Of a stretch of 64,000 nucleotides of DNA, positions 31,056 to 40,636 are shown piece after piece. The notes under the pieces were generated by a model. The model was given only the letters and a program-made list of their open reading frames with translations, was not told the DNA's origin and searched no databases. Both the position numbers and the translations under genes were made by a program. The DNA comes from Rhynchopus sp. YZ270_cl-10 (taxonomy: Eukaryota > Euglenozoa > Diplonemea > Diplonemida > Diplonemidae). The stretch covers positions 1,054,001-1,118,000 of the forward strand of contig OZ037859.1 of assembly GCA_964035575.1 (NCBI GenBank). The letters run 5' to 3'. Positions within the stretch are counted from its first letter, which is position 1. Every line of letters starts with the position of its first letter.

Positions 31056-34000
31056 CTACTGCAGGACATCGTCAGACACTCTCATCCCCGACGCCTCCTC
31101 CACGACGTGACCAAACCTGTTGGGACTCAAACTCACGCCCTGACCTGCCAGCTTCTGTCGGGACCCCCAGTCGGCGGGCATCTCGTCGGTCTTAATCCAC
31201 CTGATGTGAAGGTGTGCCTTCGCTGCGGAGAGTCGCGTGCTCATCCTCCTCAGAATGGAGTTGCCCAGGCGGGTGCGGGAGTGGCCTCTCCTGAGGACAT
31301 ACTTCACCGCCTCGTTGTCCACGAAAAGAACGATAGCTGTGTGGCCGCCCTCCAAAGCTGCTGCCATGCCCTTCTCAGCCGCACGCAGCTCCAACACAAA
31401 CATCTCTCCAGAGGTGTGCGTCGATTCCCACCGTCCGTGCCTTTCGACGCCAGAAAAAGAGTTCTGCAGCTTCGACACCCAGCCCCAGCCTGTCGTGGAC
31501 GCGTCGGTCCATACTGCGATGGAGAAATGTATCGGGGGCGGAGAGGGGAAGGGAACCGTCACACAAGTCTGAATGTTCGCCACAGCGAAAGCTGCCAACT
31601 CCTCCTTCGTCGCAACGTGCATGGCCACGTCGTCATCCCATGACAGCTTCTTGCGGGAGACGAGTTGTGCTTTACTGCGCACGAACTGCAAAGTGTGGCA
31701 AAGAAAACATAGCTTGAAATCCAGGACGTACGCGGCTCTGAACACAAGTCCGCATACCTTCCACCATTTTCGTAGGGAACAGGTCTCCAGCTTCAGGGTG
31801 TCATGAATGATGCGTGATGACTTTAACCTCCACTCCTCTGGTAACGAAAAAGATTGCAACGGAAGGTTCCACACTATGCCGATGAAGTCAACGACTTCAG
31901 CCGGTTTAGCCATGGACTTCTTCACGTTTACCTCCGCACCCGCACGCTGCAGACGGTCACGCACAAAAGCCGTCTTAGCCGCCGCCTCAGCAGGATATGC
32001 ACCCCACACAAAAATGTCGTCAAGGTACACAACACCCCATTTGTTCAGAATGGGGCCAAGAAAAATCTCAGAAGTGTTCTGCGCGATGTACGGCGCGTAC
32101 GCAAAACCCATGGGTAGACGCGCCCATCTAAACCAACGTCCCCCAGCCTGCACACAAAAATATTTGGACACCTCGGGTGAGAGGGGGAACTGGTGGAAAT
32201 ACCCCTTTAGGTCGGTCTGTTGAGCAAAGCGTGCGTTTGACACCTTAAGCATTGTTGCAAGCTTGTGGGGGTTGACCAGGGAGAAAGGCTGTGGCTTGGC
32301 GATCCTTTTGTTAACAGGACGTCCATCCACCACTAGCCTCCGCAGTTGCGGGTCACTCTTCGGGACGTCAAAAACGCAAACTGCGCCCTTCTTGCGGTCA
32401 GTCCGAGCAAGAGGAATCAATACCTTCGACTTCACGCACGCCGACACAAAAGAATTTGGGATTTTTGACTTCGGGCCAGGGAGCGGGATCGGTCCAGATA
32501 AAGCATCTGCAATCTTACGTCCGGAAGTACACCACTGCAGGAAATCAGAGTCCTTCCCTACCTCCTCAGCCATCCTGCGCACGGCCCCCAACACGACTAG
32601 GCCCGTGGGGAAAGAATCAAGGCTTTTCTTTATGATGGGGGGGGGCTTGCAGAGCCCCACGGGGAAGTAGTCGGGGTCAGGCACCTCTATCCCCTCGTCG
32701 CAGACTGGTAGGGGATATTTCGCCCCGTTGATCAGTGCAGCAACTGCAGGGTCTTCAGCTCCTCCGTCTCCCTCATCCGTGCAGATACGTTCGTCGCGTT
32801 CAGGTATGCCGCTGTCTGCCCCACGTTGCTGTGTCGCAGGAGTAGACGCATTCTTTCGTTTGATGCCCCCTGCAGTTGAATCGCTTGCGCCGCTCCTCTC
32901 TTGAATGAGTGCATCCACGTCCCCTTTGGCATGACCTTGCGAATGCGCTCCATCAGCGACTCGAACTCTCGTGTGTTGCCCCCCATCACGGTGTTGTGGT
33001 GTTGCACAGTTCTCCAAAAAGACACCGCGATTGCTGTTAGAGGACCCGGAGGAAGATAGATGGGGGGGCGAGCCACCAGGACGCCCTTCTCCTTCGCAAA
33101 TAGTTCTGCTCCTACCTTGATCGGCGACTCCCCTGCACAATGAATCTCGCGCCAATCCGATTTGTTCAGAAAACGTAGGTCTGGGACGCGGGACCTCGTC
33201 ATGTAGGACATCGCAGCTAAAGCGGCGGCATGTTGGTCTCCGGCCTTGACAAGCTTGTTCACGCCGGTGATGACATCGGAGGGAGGAAGAGGTGGCGCCT
33301 GTCTCGGACGTACCGCCGCAGATAGTCTTCTGAGCGCCTTCTTTGCCCCCAATACACGGACCGTTGCGACCCCTCTGATCCCTCGCCGCTTGCACTCTCG
33401 CAGGATCTTGCACATGTAGCCTACTACGGAGCGGGGGGCCGCCGTACGTAGCCTGCGGTGCGCGAACTGCAGAAGATGCACTTCCTTGCTCAGATGAGGA
33501 GCAGTTGCGCAGCCCCTCAGGAAATCGCTCCACACTCGTTGCACCTCTCCTTGGGTCGTTGGGGCAGTCGCGTGCAGGTGCAGTTCGTCCCACGGAATCC
33601 TCTCGTGCATCGCCCTCCCCAGGGCCTTTCCATCCCTGATGGAGAAAAAGTTGTGGTCGACCAAATTGCGGGGACCTCCTTTCGCTCGTGGTAGCCGCGA
33701 TGCGAATCTTGTCGTTGGGGAAGGTGGTGGAGACAGATTTGGAGGAGGGCATACGCCCCATCGTAGTGGTGCCGGCTCTTCTTCCGCTTGGTGTAGGCCA
33801 ACGTGTAGGCTGTCTGGGCGCAAAGCTGCCTTGTTGTTCTTGTTTTGGCGCAAAGCTGCCTTCTTGTTGTTCTCTTTTGGGCGCAAAGCTGCCTTGTTGT
33901 TTGGGCGCAAAGCTGCCGAATTGTTGACCTTTTTGTCTTTGTCTTTTATCAGGCGCGAAGCTGCCAAATTGTTTTTGTCTTTGTTGTTGTTGTTGTTGTT

Positions 34001-34301
34001 GTTGTTGTTTTTGTTCTTGTTTTTGATTTTGATTTTGTTTTTTCTCAGGCGCAACGAAGCAGCCGATGTTTTTTGTCCCAGGTGCACTGAAGCCGCTGGT
34101 TCGCTCTCCCACTTCCATCTCTCTCTGGTCAGTGGTGCCGTAGTTACTACCTGCGAGGGGCGTAGGAATGGTTCCGAAAAAACCAGTTCGGGCGTTGGTT
34201 GGCACCTCCTCTGGAGTGCCGCGGCTTGTTTTCTGTTCTCGGACGCTTAGGTGCCCTTCCTCCCTGTGCATGAGATGTCGGAGCCTTTCTCTTCTGTCCA
34301 A
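31056..34301 (-). CDS. Reverse transcriptase-RNase H frame of the YR retrotransposon
   Basis: Long open frame. The recognisable RT palm and fingers and the RNase H domain occupy about 31060-32650, with a YxDD-type catalytic motif near 32020. The upstream part of the frame overlaps the recombinase gene in another frame and has no recognisable domain. Overlapping frames are common in this family. Confidence 0.88.
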   Translation of the reverse strand: MDRRERLRHLMHREEGHLSVREQKTSRGTPEEVPTNARTGFFGTIPTPLAGSNYGTTDQREMEVGERTSGFSAPGTKNIGCFVAPEKKQNQNQKQEQKQQQQQQQQQRQKQFGSFAPDKRQRQKGQQFGSFAPKQQGSFAPKREQQEGSFAPKQEQQGSFAPRQPTRWPTPSGRRAGTTTMGRMPSSKSVSTTFPNDKIRIAATTSERRSPQFGRPQLFLHQGWKGPGEGDAREDSVGRTAPARDCPNDPRRGATSVERFPEGLRNCSSSEQGSASSAVRAPQATYGGPPLRSRLHVQDPARVQAARDQRGRNGPCIGGKEGAQKTICGGTSETGATSSSLRCHHRREQACQGRRPTCRRFSCDVLHDEVPRPRPTFSEQIGLARDSLCRGVADQGRSRTICEGEGRPGGSPPHLSSSGSSNSNRGVFLENCATPQHRDGGQHTRVRVADGAHSQGHAKGDVDALIQERSGASDSTAGGIKRKNASTPATQQRGADSGIPERDERICTDEGDGGAEDPAVAALINGAKYPLPVCDEGIEVPDPDYFPVGLCKPPPIIKKSLDSFPTGLVVLGAVRRMAEEVGKDSDFLQWCTSGRKIADALSGPIPLPGPKSKIPNSFVSACVKSKVLIPLARTDRKKGAVCVFDVPKSDPQLRRLVVDGRPVNKRIAKPQPFSLVNPHKLATMLKVSNARFAQQTDLKGYFHQFPLSPEVSKYFCVQAGGRWFRWARLPMGFAYAPYIAQNTSEIFLGPILNKWGVVYLDDIFVWGAYPAEAAAKTAFVRDRLQRAGAEVNVKKSMAKPAEVVDFIGIVWNLPLQSFSLPEEWRLKSSRIIHDTLKLETCSLRKWWKVCGLVFRAAYVLDFKLCFLCHTLQFVRSKAQLVSRKKLSWDDDVAMHVATKEELAAFAVANIQTCVTVPFPSPPPIHFSIAVWTDASTTGWGWVSKLQNSFSGVERHGRWESTHTSGEMFVLELRAAEKGMAAALEGGHTAIVLFVDNEAVKYVLRRGHSRTRLGNSILRRMSTRLSAAKAHLHIRWIKTDEMPADWGSRQKLAGQGVSLSPNRFGHVVEEASGMRVSDDVLQ
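32732..34087 (-). CDS. Tyrosine recombinase of the YR retrotransposon
   Basis: 451 residues. A low-complexity Asn/Lys-rich N-terminus is followed by a phage-integrase-like catalytic domain. The C-terminal part contains the family pattern HSNVGQTAAYLN after a KRGAAQAIQLQG segment, the layout of DIRS-group recombinases. It would integrate the circular DNA form without a DDE transposase. Confidence 0.85.
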   Translation of the reverse strand: MHLGQKTSAASLRLRKNKIKIKNKNKNNNNNNNNNKDKNNLAASRLIKDKDKKVNNSAALRPNNKAALRPKENNKKAALRQNKNNKAALRPDSLHVGLHQAEEEPAPLRWGVCPPPNLSPPPSPTTRFASRLPRAKGGPRNLVDHNFFSIRDGKALGRAMHERIPWDELHLHATAPTTQGEVQRVWSDFLRGCATAPHLSKEVHLLQFAHRRLRTAAPRSVVGYMCKILRECKRRGIRGVATVRVLGAKKALRRLSAAVRPRQAPPLPPSDVITGVNKLVKAGDQHAAALAAMSYMTRSRVPDLRFLNKSDWREIHCAGESPIKVGAELFAKEKGVLVARPPIYLPPGPLTAIAVSFWRTVQHHNTVMGGNTREFESLMERIRKVMPKGTWMHSFKRGAAQAIQLQGASNERMRLLLRHSNVGQTAAYLNATNVSARMRETEELKTLQLLH

Positions 34302-35265
34302 CCCCTGCTGCTGCCTTCAGGGCGGCTTTCCTGTCCGAGGAGACCCCGTTTGAGGCGGTCATGGATTTGGAGAAGGCCTGGGCCGCCTCCCATCCTTCCT
34401 TCGCCCGGATGCCTAGGTGCATCACAGAGTTGAGGAGACCGGACAGGATGTCGTTCGGTGGGGAACCTTCCAAGATGCTGAACATGATATCCATGCTCGC
34501 CTTGATGGCATCCCTGGCGTCCCCTTGCTCCCTTGGCAGGTACATCTCGGTGAGGCGGTTGCGGAGGGTAAGCAGCTGTACCTCCGAGAGCTCGTGCCAT
34601 TTGTCCGGGACGAGCAGTACATTGTCCACTGTGAGCTTCTTGGTAGGGGCGGAAGCCTCGCCTTCGCTCTCGCTATCCCCGATGCTCGCATCCTTCTTCT
34701 CATCCTCTGACTTGTCCTCATGTGTAGGGAGGGGGGGGGCGGGGGGGGCAGGGTGTTGTGTGTTGGAACGAGGGGTGAAGTGCACGGTGAGGCGTTCGCG
34801 CTCCTCGTCCCTCTCTGCGTCTCTCACGCTCTCCGCCGCAAACGCTTCAGCAACGGTGTTCACGGAGGCGGGAGGGGTAGGCACTTCGGGGGAGTGAGGC
34901 AGCTCGGCGTCGCCCTCCCTCACGACAGCTCCAAAAAGCTCGTCTCCCAGCCTCTTCCGGAGGACTCCAAGGAGCAAAAGAAGACGCAGACAGGGAACAT
35001 CTGTCCAGTCCGAGGGCACAGTTCCCGTGACGCGTGCCAACGCAGCGCGCACGTGTTCCTCCCCGAAATCTTCCTTCTCCCCCCGGAAATCCTCAAACGT
35101 CCGGACGCACAGCGCGCCCGTGACGGACTCCCAGGCGTTTCCCAGTGCAGACTTCACGGCGTCCGACGAATCCGCAACGATGTTCGCAACATCTCGCGAC
35201 ATCCGGAACGACCGTGACCCACTCTTGGCCCTGAGCGACTCCAGCGCTTCATCCATAGTGGTCAT
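34147..35265 (-). CDS. Gag-like protein of the YR retrotransposon
   Basis: About 372 residues from the first good start inside the A1 repeat edge (MTTMDEALESL). Helical N-terminal half, acidic middle, basic C-terminus (GQKRKAPTSHAQGGRAPKR) suited to nucleic-acid binding. No zinc knuckle seen. Identified by position as the first gene and by composition, not by clear similarity. Confidence 0.65.
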   Translation of the reverse strand: MTTMDEALESLRAKSGSRSFRMSRDVANIVADSSDAVKSALGNAWESVTGALCVRTFEDFRGEKEDFGEEHVRAALARVTGTVPSDWTDVPCLRLLLLLGVLRKRLGDELFGAVVREGDAELPHSPEVPTPPASVNTVAEAFAAESVRDAERDEERERLTVHFTPRSNTQHPAPPAPPLPTHEDKSEDEKKDASIGDSESEGEASAPTKKLTVDNVLLVPDKWHELSEVQLLTLRNRLTEMYLPREQGDARDAIKASMDIMFSILEGSPPNDILSGLLNSVMHLGIRAKEGWEAAQAFSKSMTASNGVSSDRKAALKAAAGVGQKRKAPTSHAQGGRAPKRPRTENKPRHSRGGANQRPNWFFRNHSYAPRR

Positions 35266-35524
35266 GAGGGCGAGACTGGGGAAACACAACACAAAATACT
35301 GATGAAGGTGGTGGTGAGATTTCCCCGTAACGTCCTCAACCAACCTTGCCGAAGCAAGTGGTAAGCAATAACAACAAAAGGGCACGTAGCAATAGAGAAA
35401 TGGTACGCGCAAAAAAAATATATCCATAGCGAAAAAGGGGGAGGGGGAAAAGACTTTCTTATTCGCGACATATTTTATCCTAGAGACCCCCCTGGCGTAG
35501 CAAAGCTACTTAAACAAGTTTACA

Positions 35525-36077
<553 letters not shown>

Positions 36078-36881
36078 ATGCCTGCCTTACTGAATTCGTA
36101 TGGAAGTGGCCCTGAGGGGTGTTGGGTGCGATGTGGATTGACATTGAGAGGCGAAGAGACGAGGAGTGACTTGGTACGACGGTCTTCTGTCATGCAAGAC
36201 ACGGGAGGCACCGCGTCACGTACCGGAACACGTTGTTCCCGTCTGACTGCCACCCCAAAACCGCGACAACCAGCGAAAGGACCCCCTCCACGGGACGCAG
36301 TGCAAACCGTCTTGCAGCTGAACACCACTGAGAGCAACCCCTCCTTGGCAGGGGGCGAGTATTGGTCGTCCGCTGTAGCAACAAAGCTGTGGGCGAAAGG
36401 GGACACCGAAACCATCACCTTGCCCATTGCGATGTCATACAAAACGCGGAAAAAAATGATGAAGGAGAAGTACCCCGAAGGCAGACCCGAGCGGGGAACC
36501 CTCTCCTCAGCGAAGAAGGCGAGACATGAAGCACAGGAGAGTTTTCTGCCTTCTCAGATACGACTGGCACCACTGGGTCCTGTGGAGAAAGAGCCGACGT
36601 CGCCTTTAGCATTTGGACAGGATATGGTGACAGGAAAGCTGCCGCCACGTGTTCAAGATAAAGGCGCGCTTGACCTAGGTACGCCCAGCGGGGCGTTGCA
36701 GCTTCCCCCTCTCACAGAGGGGGAGCAGTACTGCAAGCGATGTCTGCACTTCTCCCGTATTCTCCCCGTGTCGCGCCTGCAGTGCTACAAAGTAACCTGT
36801 CCAGTATCAAAGAGAACTGCAAGCTGTGTGAACAGAGCGAAATCCCCAACAAAATCCCCTACAGTGCTGCCAAAGATATGA
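36078..36881 (+). CDS. Unknown basic protein, about 267 aa
   Basis: Frame from ATG 36078; a second in-frame ATG at 36192 (MQDTGGTASRTG) is an equally plausible start. No family recognised. Composition is basic and Pro/Ser-rich, with a motif-like middle (SYKTRKKMMKEKYPEGRPER) and a C-terminal Cys cluster (YCKRCLHF, then LQCYKVTCP, then ASCV) that could bind metal. No signal peptide or membrane segment. Codon texture is gene-like between about 36190 and 36860. An intron near the end is possible because another frame is open past 36740, so the 3' end is uncertain. Confidence 0.5.
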   Translation: MPALLNSYGSGPEGCWVRCGLTLRGEETRSDLVRRSSVMQDTGGTASRTGTRCSRLTATPKPRQPAKGPPPRDAVQTVLQLNTTESNPSLAGGEYWSSAVATKLWAKGDTETITLPIAMSYKTRKKMMKEKYPEGRPERGTLSSAKKARHEAQESFLPSQIRLAPLGPVEKEPTSPLAFGQDMVTGKLPPRVQDKGALDLGTPSGALQLPPLTEGEQYCKRCLHFSRILPVSRLQCYKVTCPVSKRTASCVNRAKSPTKSPTVLPKI

Positions 36882-37856
36882 AGCGGGGGGGGGTTTTTTT
36901 TGTGTGTGAACTGTTTGCTCCAGGGGATTCGCTAAGTATTAGGTTTGGGTTCATTTTACCACTTCTTTTTATGATTGGGGTATGTTTTGTGGTGTGGCTG
37001 AATGGGGGGAGGGTGCACAACGTACGCAAGAAGTGCGAATCAGCCTCCTTTCTGCCAGTTTGTGTATATTTTTTTCAAGAAAATATAGTGAAAAAAAAAA
37101 AAAGTCTGTACGATAAAGATTATTCGGTATTGTCCCTGTTAATGTATTTGTACTTTCAACTCACCAAAGAATTATTTCATGAGGAGGAGAAGTTTTGGTG
37201 TGGAGTAGTATAACTCATTAGCGTTCTTCGGATTGAGAGAGGAAAAGCAAAAAAAAACAATATGGAACATAAAAAAGGCGGCCTGCTTTGGTTGGGGAGT
37301 GGTCGAAACAAAAAGAATGTGTGCTTTTGGTGCAGAGCTTTGACTAGCTCGCCCCCATACCCTCTATAGGTGTTGTAACCCACTTGTAACGGGTTTTCAC
37401 TTGTAACGTTACGAGTAACTTCACTTGTAATGTAACATACTTCACCGTCGTTGTGCGAAATCTGAGGTTGGGGTGGTAAAGGTGTAATGCTATATTGTCC
37501 GTTCTGACGCATTTTTACCATCAGATTTTTCTTTGATAAATTTGTTGGATTGCGAAGATTGTGGCTGCTATCCTCTGTGATCGTGGTTTAACATCAAATG
37601 CAAAGATTTTATCAAGAATGATGTGTCTTTTCTGGGGGGAAAATACATTGGAATCTACAATACAGCCTTTACAATGAAGGGGAAGAAAAGACTGCTGGGT
37701 TTTCACATATTTGCCTTTTTTTCTTTCTTTTGATGCTTGCATTCCTATTTTTGAGTTGATTTCATGCAGTAAGGTGCCTGCAATTAGCAACTACCATTTT
37801 ATGGGATACCCTCCACCCCCATTCTTTACAGAATGCGGGGGATTCATGCGGGGGCA

Positions 37857-37887
37857 AATTCTCCCTTTCTCGGGAAAGGGAGAATTT
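37857..37887. repeat. Hairpin with 14-bp stem
   Basis: AAATTCTCCCTTTC and its reverse complement around a TCG loop. Not obviously followed by a terminator-type T run. Function unknown. Confidence 0.6.
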
Positions 37888-38192
37888 GACATTTGTACTT
37901 TAGAGATGGGCACACCTATCATTTTTTTTCTTCTTTCAACTTCACTTTAGGTGCAGTATTTCTCAGACGATTTCATTTTTTTTCCCCCTTATTTTTCTCC
38001 TTTTCTCGCACCACTCCCCCCCTTATATCCAAAACTAACCAACCAAACTTTCAAACCTTGTGATCACCAAACCGATTCTCCGTGGTTCTCCCGAAGGTGC
38101 TCCGTTAAGGGGGCTATAGCCCCTAGGAGTTCTCCGTGGTTCTCCCGCGGGTTGTCCGTACCCCCTGAATCAGACCAAACTACCCCCTTATT

Positions 38193-38304
38193 AATGGTGG
38201 CAGTATTGGGAGCCCATTGGAATACGCAAAATACATCAAAATACATGTGTATTTGATGTATTTTGCGTATTCCAATGGGCTCCCATCACAATACTGCCAC
38301 CATT
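38193..38304. repeat. 112-bp near-perfect palindrome upstream of SHQ1
   Basis: Arms of about 55 bp: AATGGTGGCAGTATTG on the outside, GGAGCCCATTGGAATACG inside, ACATCAAAATACA at the centre. Only a few mismatches. It ends 55 bp before the SHQ1 start codon. No target duplication is obvious. Probably a fold-back element. Confidence 0.85.
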
Positions 38305-38359
38305 ACCCCTTATATCCCATCGCACCTCCTACAGAGAATAACATTCATCGCGTTACACA

Positions 38360-40066
38360 ATGATCACTCCACGCTTTTGGATCAGCCAAGACCACAACTT
38401 TGTTATCGTGAAGATGCGCCTCCTCCACGTTAAAGTGAGCGAAGTGCAGTTCGTTGTCGACGACGTTAAAATGACGTTCAGCGCTACACCATACTTTTTG
38501 CGTCTAACCTTTGACCAAAAAATCATGGAGGATGACACTGCAAAGGCGACGTATGACATTGACTCTGAAATTATGACAGTCTTGGTACCCAAGCTCAACA
38601 AAGGCGAGGTCTTCACCGATCTCGACTGTGTTACCAAACTCCTTACTACCGAGAAAGAACGCAAAAAGCTGATCCGAACCATTCCTGATGCTGACGAATC
38701 TTCGGATGACTCTTCAGATGACTATGAAATGCGGCAAGGTATTGCAGAGCATCCTACACACACTGCTGGAGGGCATTATGGGTTTAACCAACAGTTTACC
38801 GGATTTTTTAAGGAAACGCAAGAAGAAATCTTTTGCACCGAGGTCGAAATCGACGACACCCCTCAAGACACCCGCATTGAAATGATGCGTGCCGCAGAAG
38901 CAGAACAGTTCCTCACCTCTGGGGTCGATCAATACCTGGCAGACCATCAAGACCCTTCCCAGGTCAAGGCTGTTCTCTCTGGCTCCCTCTACTCCTCAGG
39001 CCCTACCAATGTGTACGGGAACCCCTCCAATCCTAGCGGATCTACACATACCAAACCTCCTTACTACCACACCACCGCAGTTCCACCTACCTTTGAATAC
39101 CTTTGTCGTTTAGGTGAAGCAGGAGGACCCGCTGCAAAGGGGCCCTTGGTGGAGGAGGTACGTGGTGGGGAGGTGATCATGGGTGATGACAGTGACAGTG
39201 AGGAAAGCAGTGAGGACACAGAGGAGGAGCCGATGCAGGAGGAGGTGCCTGCTGCACCGCAGGCATTCATGACGCCAGGTGACATTGGTGTGCCGCTTGT
39301 ATCTGCCCCTGCTGGGGATGATACTCTGCGTACCGGAGGAGGGCTTTCAGGGTATCTTATGACCAGAGAGGAGTACAAAGAACGCAACCCTGATTGGGCG
39401 GCACACCGTGAAAATGTCTCAACCGATCTAGGAGGAGAAGCGAATGATGGAGAGGAAATGCCACCACACCCTTCAAAATGGCAGGCGGGTGATGGGTTGA
39501 CTGCATGGGAACGTGAGGAAATGCTTCGTCTTCCCAAAAAATCGTATATTGTTACGAGAGAGGAAGAGGTGATGTGCGGTCTGATGGACCTTCTTGCGTG
39601 CTTTTGTTATGATATTTTGACGACCGATTTGGAAGGAAATGCGGAAAGTGTTTGGACACTAACGAAGCTGTCACCTACGTTGTCATACTGCATTCCACTC
39701 CCCTCTGTGAGGCACGTCATCATCTGTTTTATGAGGAGAGCTGTGACGTATCCGCTGTTCAGACACATTGCGCTTGCAAGGAGGTGCTTATGGGATGTGG
39801 CACACATTTTGTCTCAAGGCAATAAGGTAATGATCGTACGCATTCTGCTCCGCATGAAGTGGTTCTTCGACAGAGACGAACTCAAACACCCCCTATCCAA
39901 GCTGTACATCATCCCTTACGCAGTATGGGTGCAATCTATCTCGTCGGATACACTCAAAAAATGGGGCTCGCAGCTTGCAGCGTCTCTCGCCACAACTCCT
40001 AAGAGCATGCTTGGGTTGCCACTTGATGAGATGGAGGCGTTGGCAGCAGAGGAAGGGGGTCAATAA
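38360..40066 (+). CDS. SHQ1: SHQ1, box H/ACA snoRNP assembly factor
   Basis: 568 residues, within the usual range. SHQ1 is a nuclear chaperone that holds dyskerin/Cbf5 before its loading into H/ACA snoRNPs, which pseudouridylate rRNA. The N-terminal CS domain (residues 1-105) begins MITPRFWISQDHNFVIVKMR and includes ATPYFLRLTF, matching the family start (LTPxFxLSQD...). An acidic linker with DDS and EEE runs spans about 110-380. The C-terminal SHQ1 domain (about 395-560) shows LMDLLACFCYDILTTDLEG, then ESVWTLTKLSPTLSYC, RRAVTYPLFRHIALA and LSKLYIIPYAVWVQS, all diagnostic. Intronless. A palindrome and the acceptor-like CTCCTACAG lie just upstream of the start. Confidence 0.95.
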   Translation: MITPRFWISQDHNFVIVKMRLLHVKVSEVQFVVDDVKMTFSATPYFLRLTFDQKIMEDDTAKATYDIDSEIMTVLVPKLNKGEVFTDLDCVTKLLTTEKERKKLIRTIPDADESSDDSSDDYEMRQGIAEHPTHTAGGHYGFNQQFTGFFKETQEEIFCTEVEIDDTPQDTRIEMMRAAEAEQFLTSGVDQYLADHQDPSQVKAVLSGSLYSSGPTNVYGNPSNPSGSTHTKPPYYHTTAVPPTFEYLCRLGEAGGPAAKGPLVEEVRGGEVIMGDDSDSEESSEDTEEEPMQEEVPAAPQAFMTPGDIGVPLVSAPAGDDTLRTGGGLSGYLMTREEYKERNPDWAAHRENVSTDLGGEANDGEEMPPHPSKWQAGDGLTAWEREEMLRLPKKSYIVTREEEVMCGLMDLLACFCYDILTTDLEGNAESVWTLTKLSPTLSYCIPLPSVRHVIICFMRRAVTYPLFRHIALARRCLWDVAHILSQGNKVMIVRILLRMKWFFDRDELKHPLSKLYIIPYAVWVQSISSDTLKKWGSQLAASLATTPKSMLGLPLDEMEALAAEEGGQ

Positions 40067-40602
40067 TCTTCTAAAAAGACTCTGCTTTCAATGATGGTGA
40101 TGTGTGTGTGTTTGATAAACGGATTTAGAGTGGGGTAACGCCTGAACGGAGTGTAGCCCAATGAATGTGTGTGTATGCGCGAGATGCACGTTCTTTTCAA
40201 GTTTTTATTCTTATTGAGAATGTGTCGGGTTTTCTCAGGCAAATCACTCCAGAGGGTGGTGGTTTTTTTTGATCAGAGTGGATCATGTTTTTCATGTTTC
40301 AGTCGGAGGTGCCTGCATTAATAACTTCACTTTGTTGGGTGTCCACCCCCGGGTACAGCCGGGTCATTGTACCAAGGTACACTACTTTTTTTTTTGCATC
40401 ATTTGTTATATCAATCTGGCGATATTGAATACGTACCCTACCACCGGTAGGAGATTGTCAATTTTTTTGGGTATTTTTTTGGGAGAATTCCGCATTTTTA
40501 AAATATTTTCTGATCATGGATCAATTCTTAGTTTGAAACGACTCTTTTTTTATTATTTTCATGTGACACACCACCTCTCCCTCCCCACCATGCCTTCCTT
40601 CA
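40067..40602. other. Spacer holding one copy each of hairpin families A, C and B
   Basis: Family A-like at about 40165-40210 (ATGCGCGAGATGCACGTTC), family C at 40304-40335 (GGAGGTGCCTGCATTAATAA), family B at 40416-40468 (stem CCTACC/GGTAGG). It ends at CCTTCCTTCAG, a likely acceptor that would feed the Nup160-like frame. A small upstream exon could lie here, but I cannot identify one. Confidence 0.6.
40416..40468 (+). repeat. Family B hairpin element with compensatory stem
   Basis: GGCGATATTGAATACGTA, hairpin CCTACC-ACC-GGTAGG, then AGATTGTCAAT and a T run. Inner and outer stems are both re-paired relative to 28203-28267. Confidence 0.75.
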
Positions 40603-40636
40603 GGTCGACACCACTTTTGACCAAAAACATATTATT

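Larger units (their letters stand above)
36882..38359. other. Spacer before SHQ1 with several hairpins
   Basis: No gene supported. It contains short CACTTGTAAC repeats (37380-37430), a family C-like segment near 37772 (GGTGCCTGCAATTAGCAAC), a 13-bp-stem hairpin (37857-37887), GGGGGCTATAGCCCC (38109), two TCTCCGTGGTTCTCCCG direct repeats (about 38079 and 38131), and a 112-bp palindrome (38193-38304). Confidence 0.6.

Noticed and set aside
36740-37213. Alternative 157-residue frame overlapping the end of the 36078 gene
   Set aside because: The downstream two thirds is AT-rich spacer; only its first 45 codons overlap gene-like sequence, already explained by the other frame.
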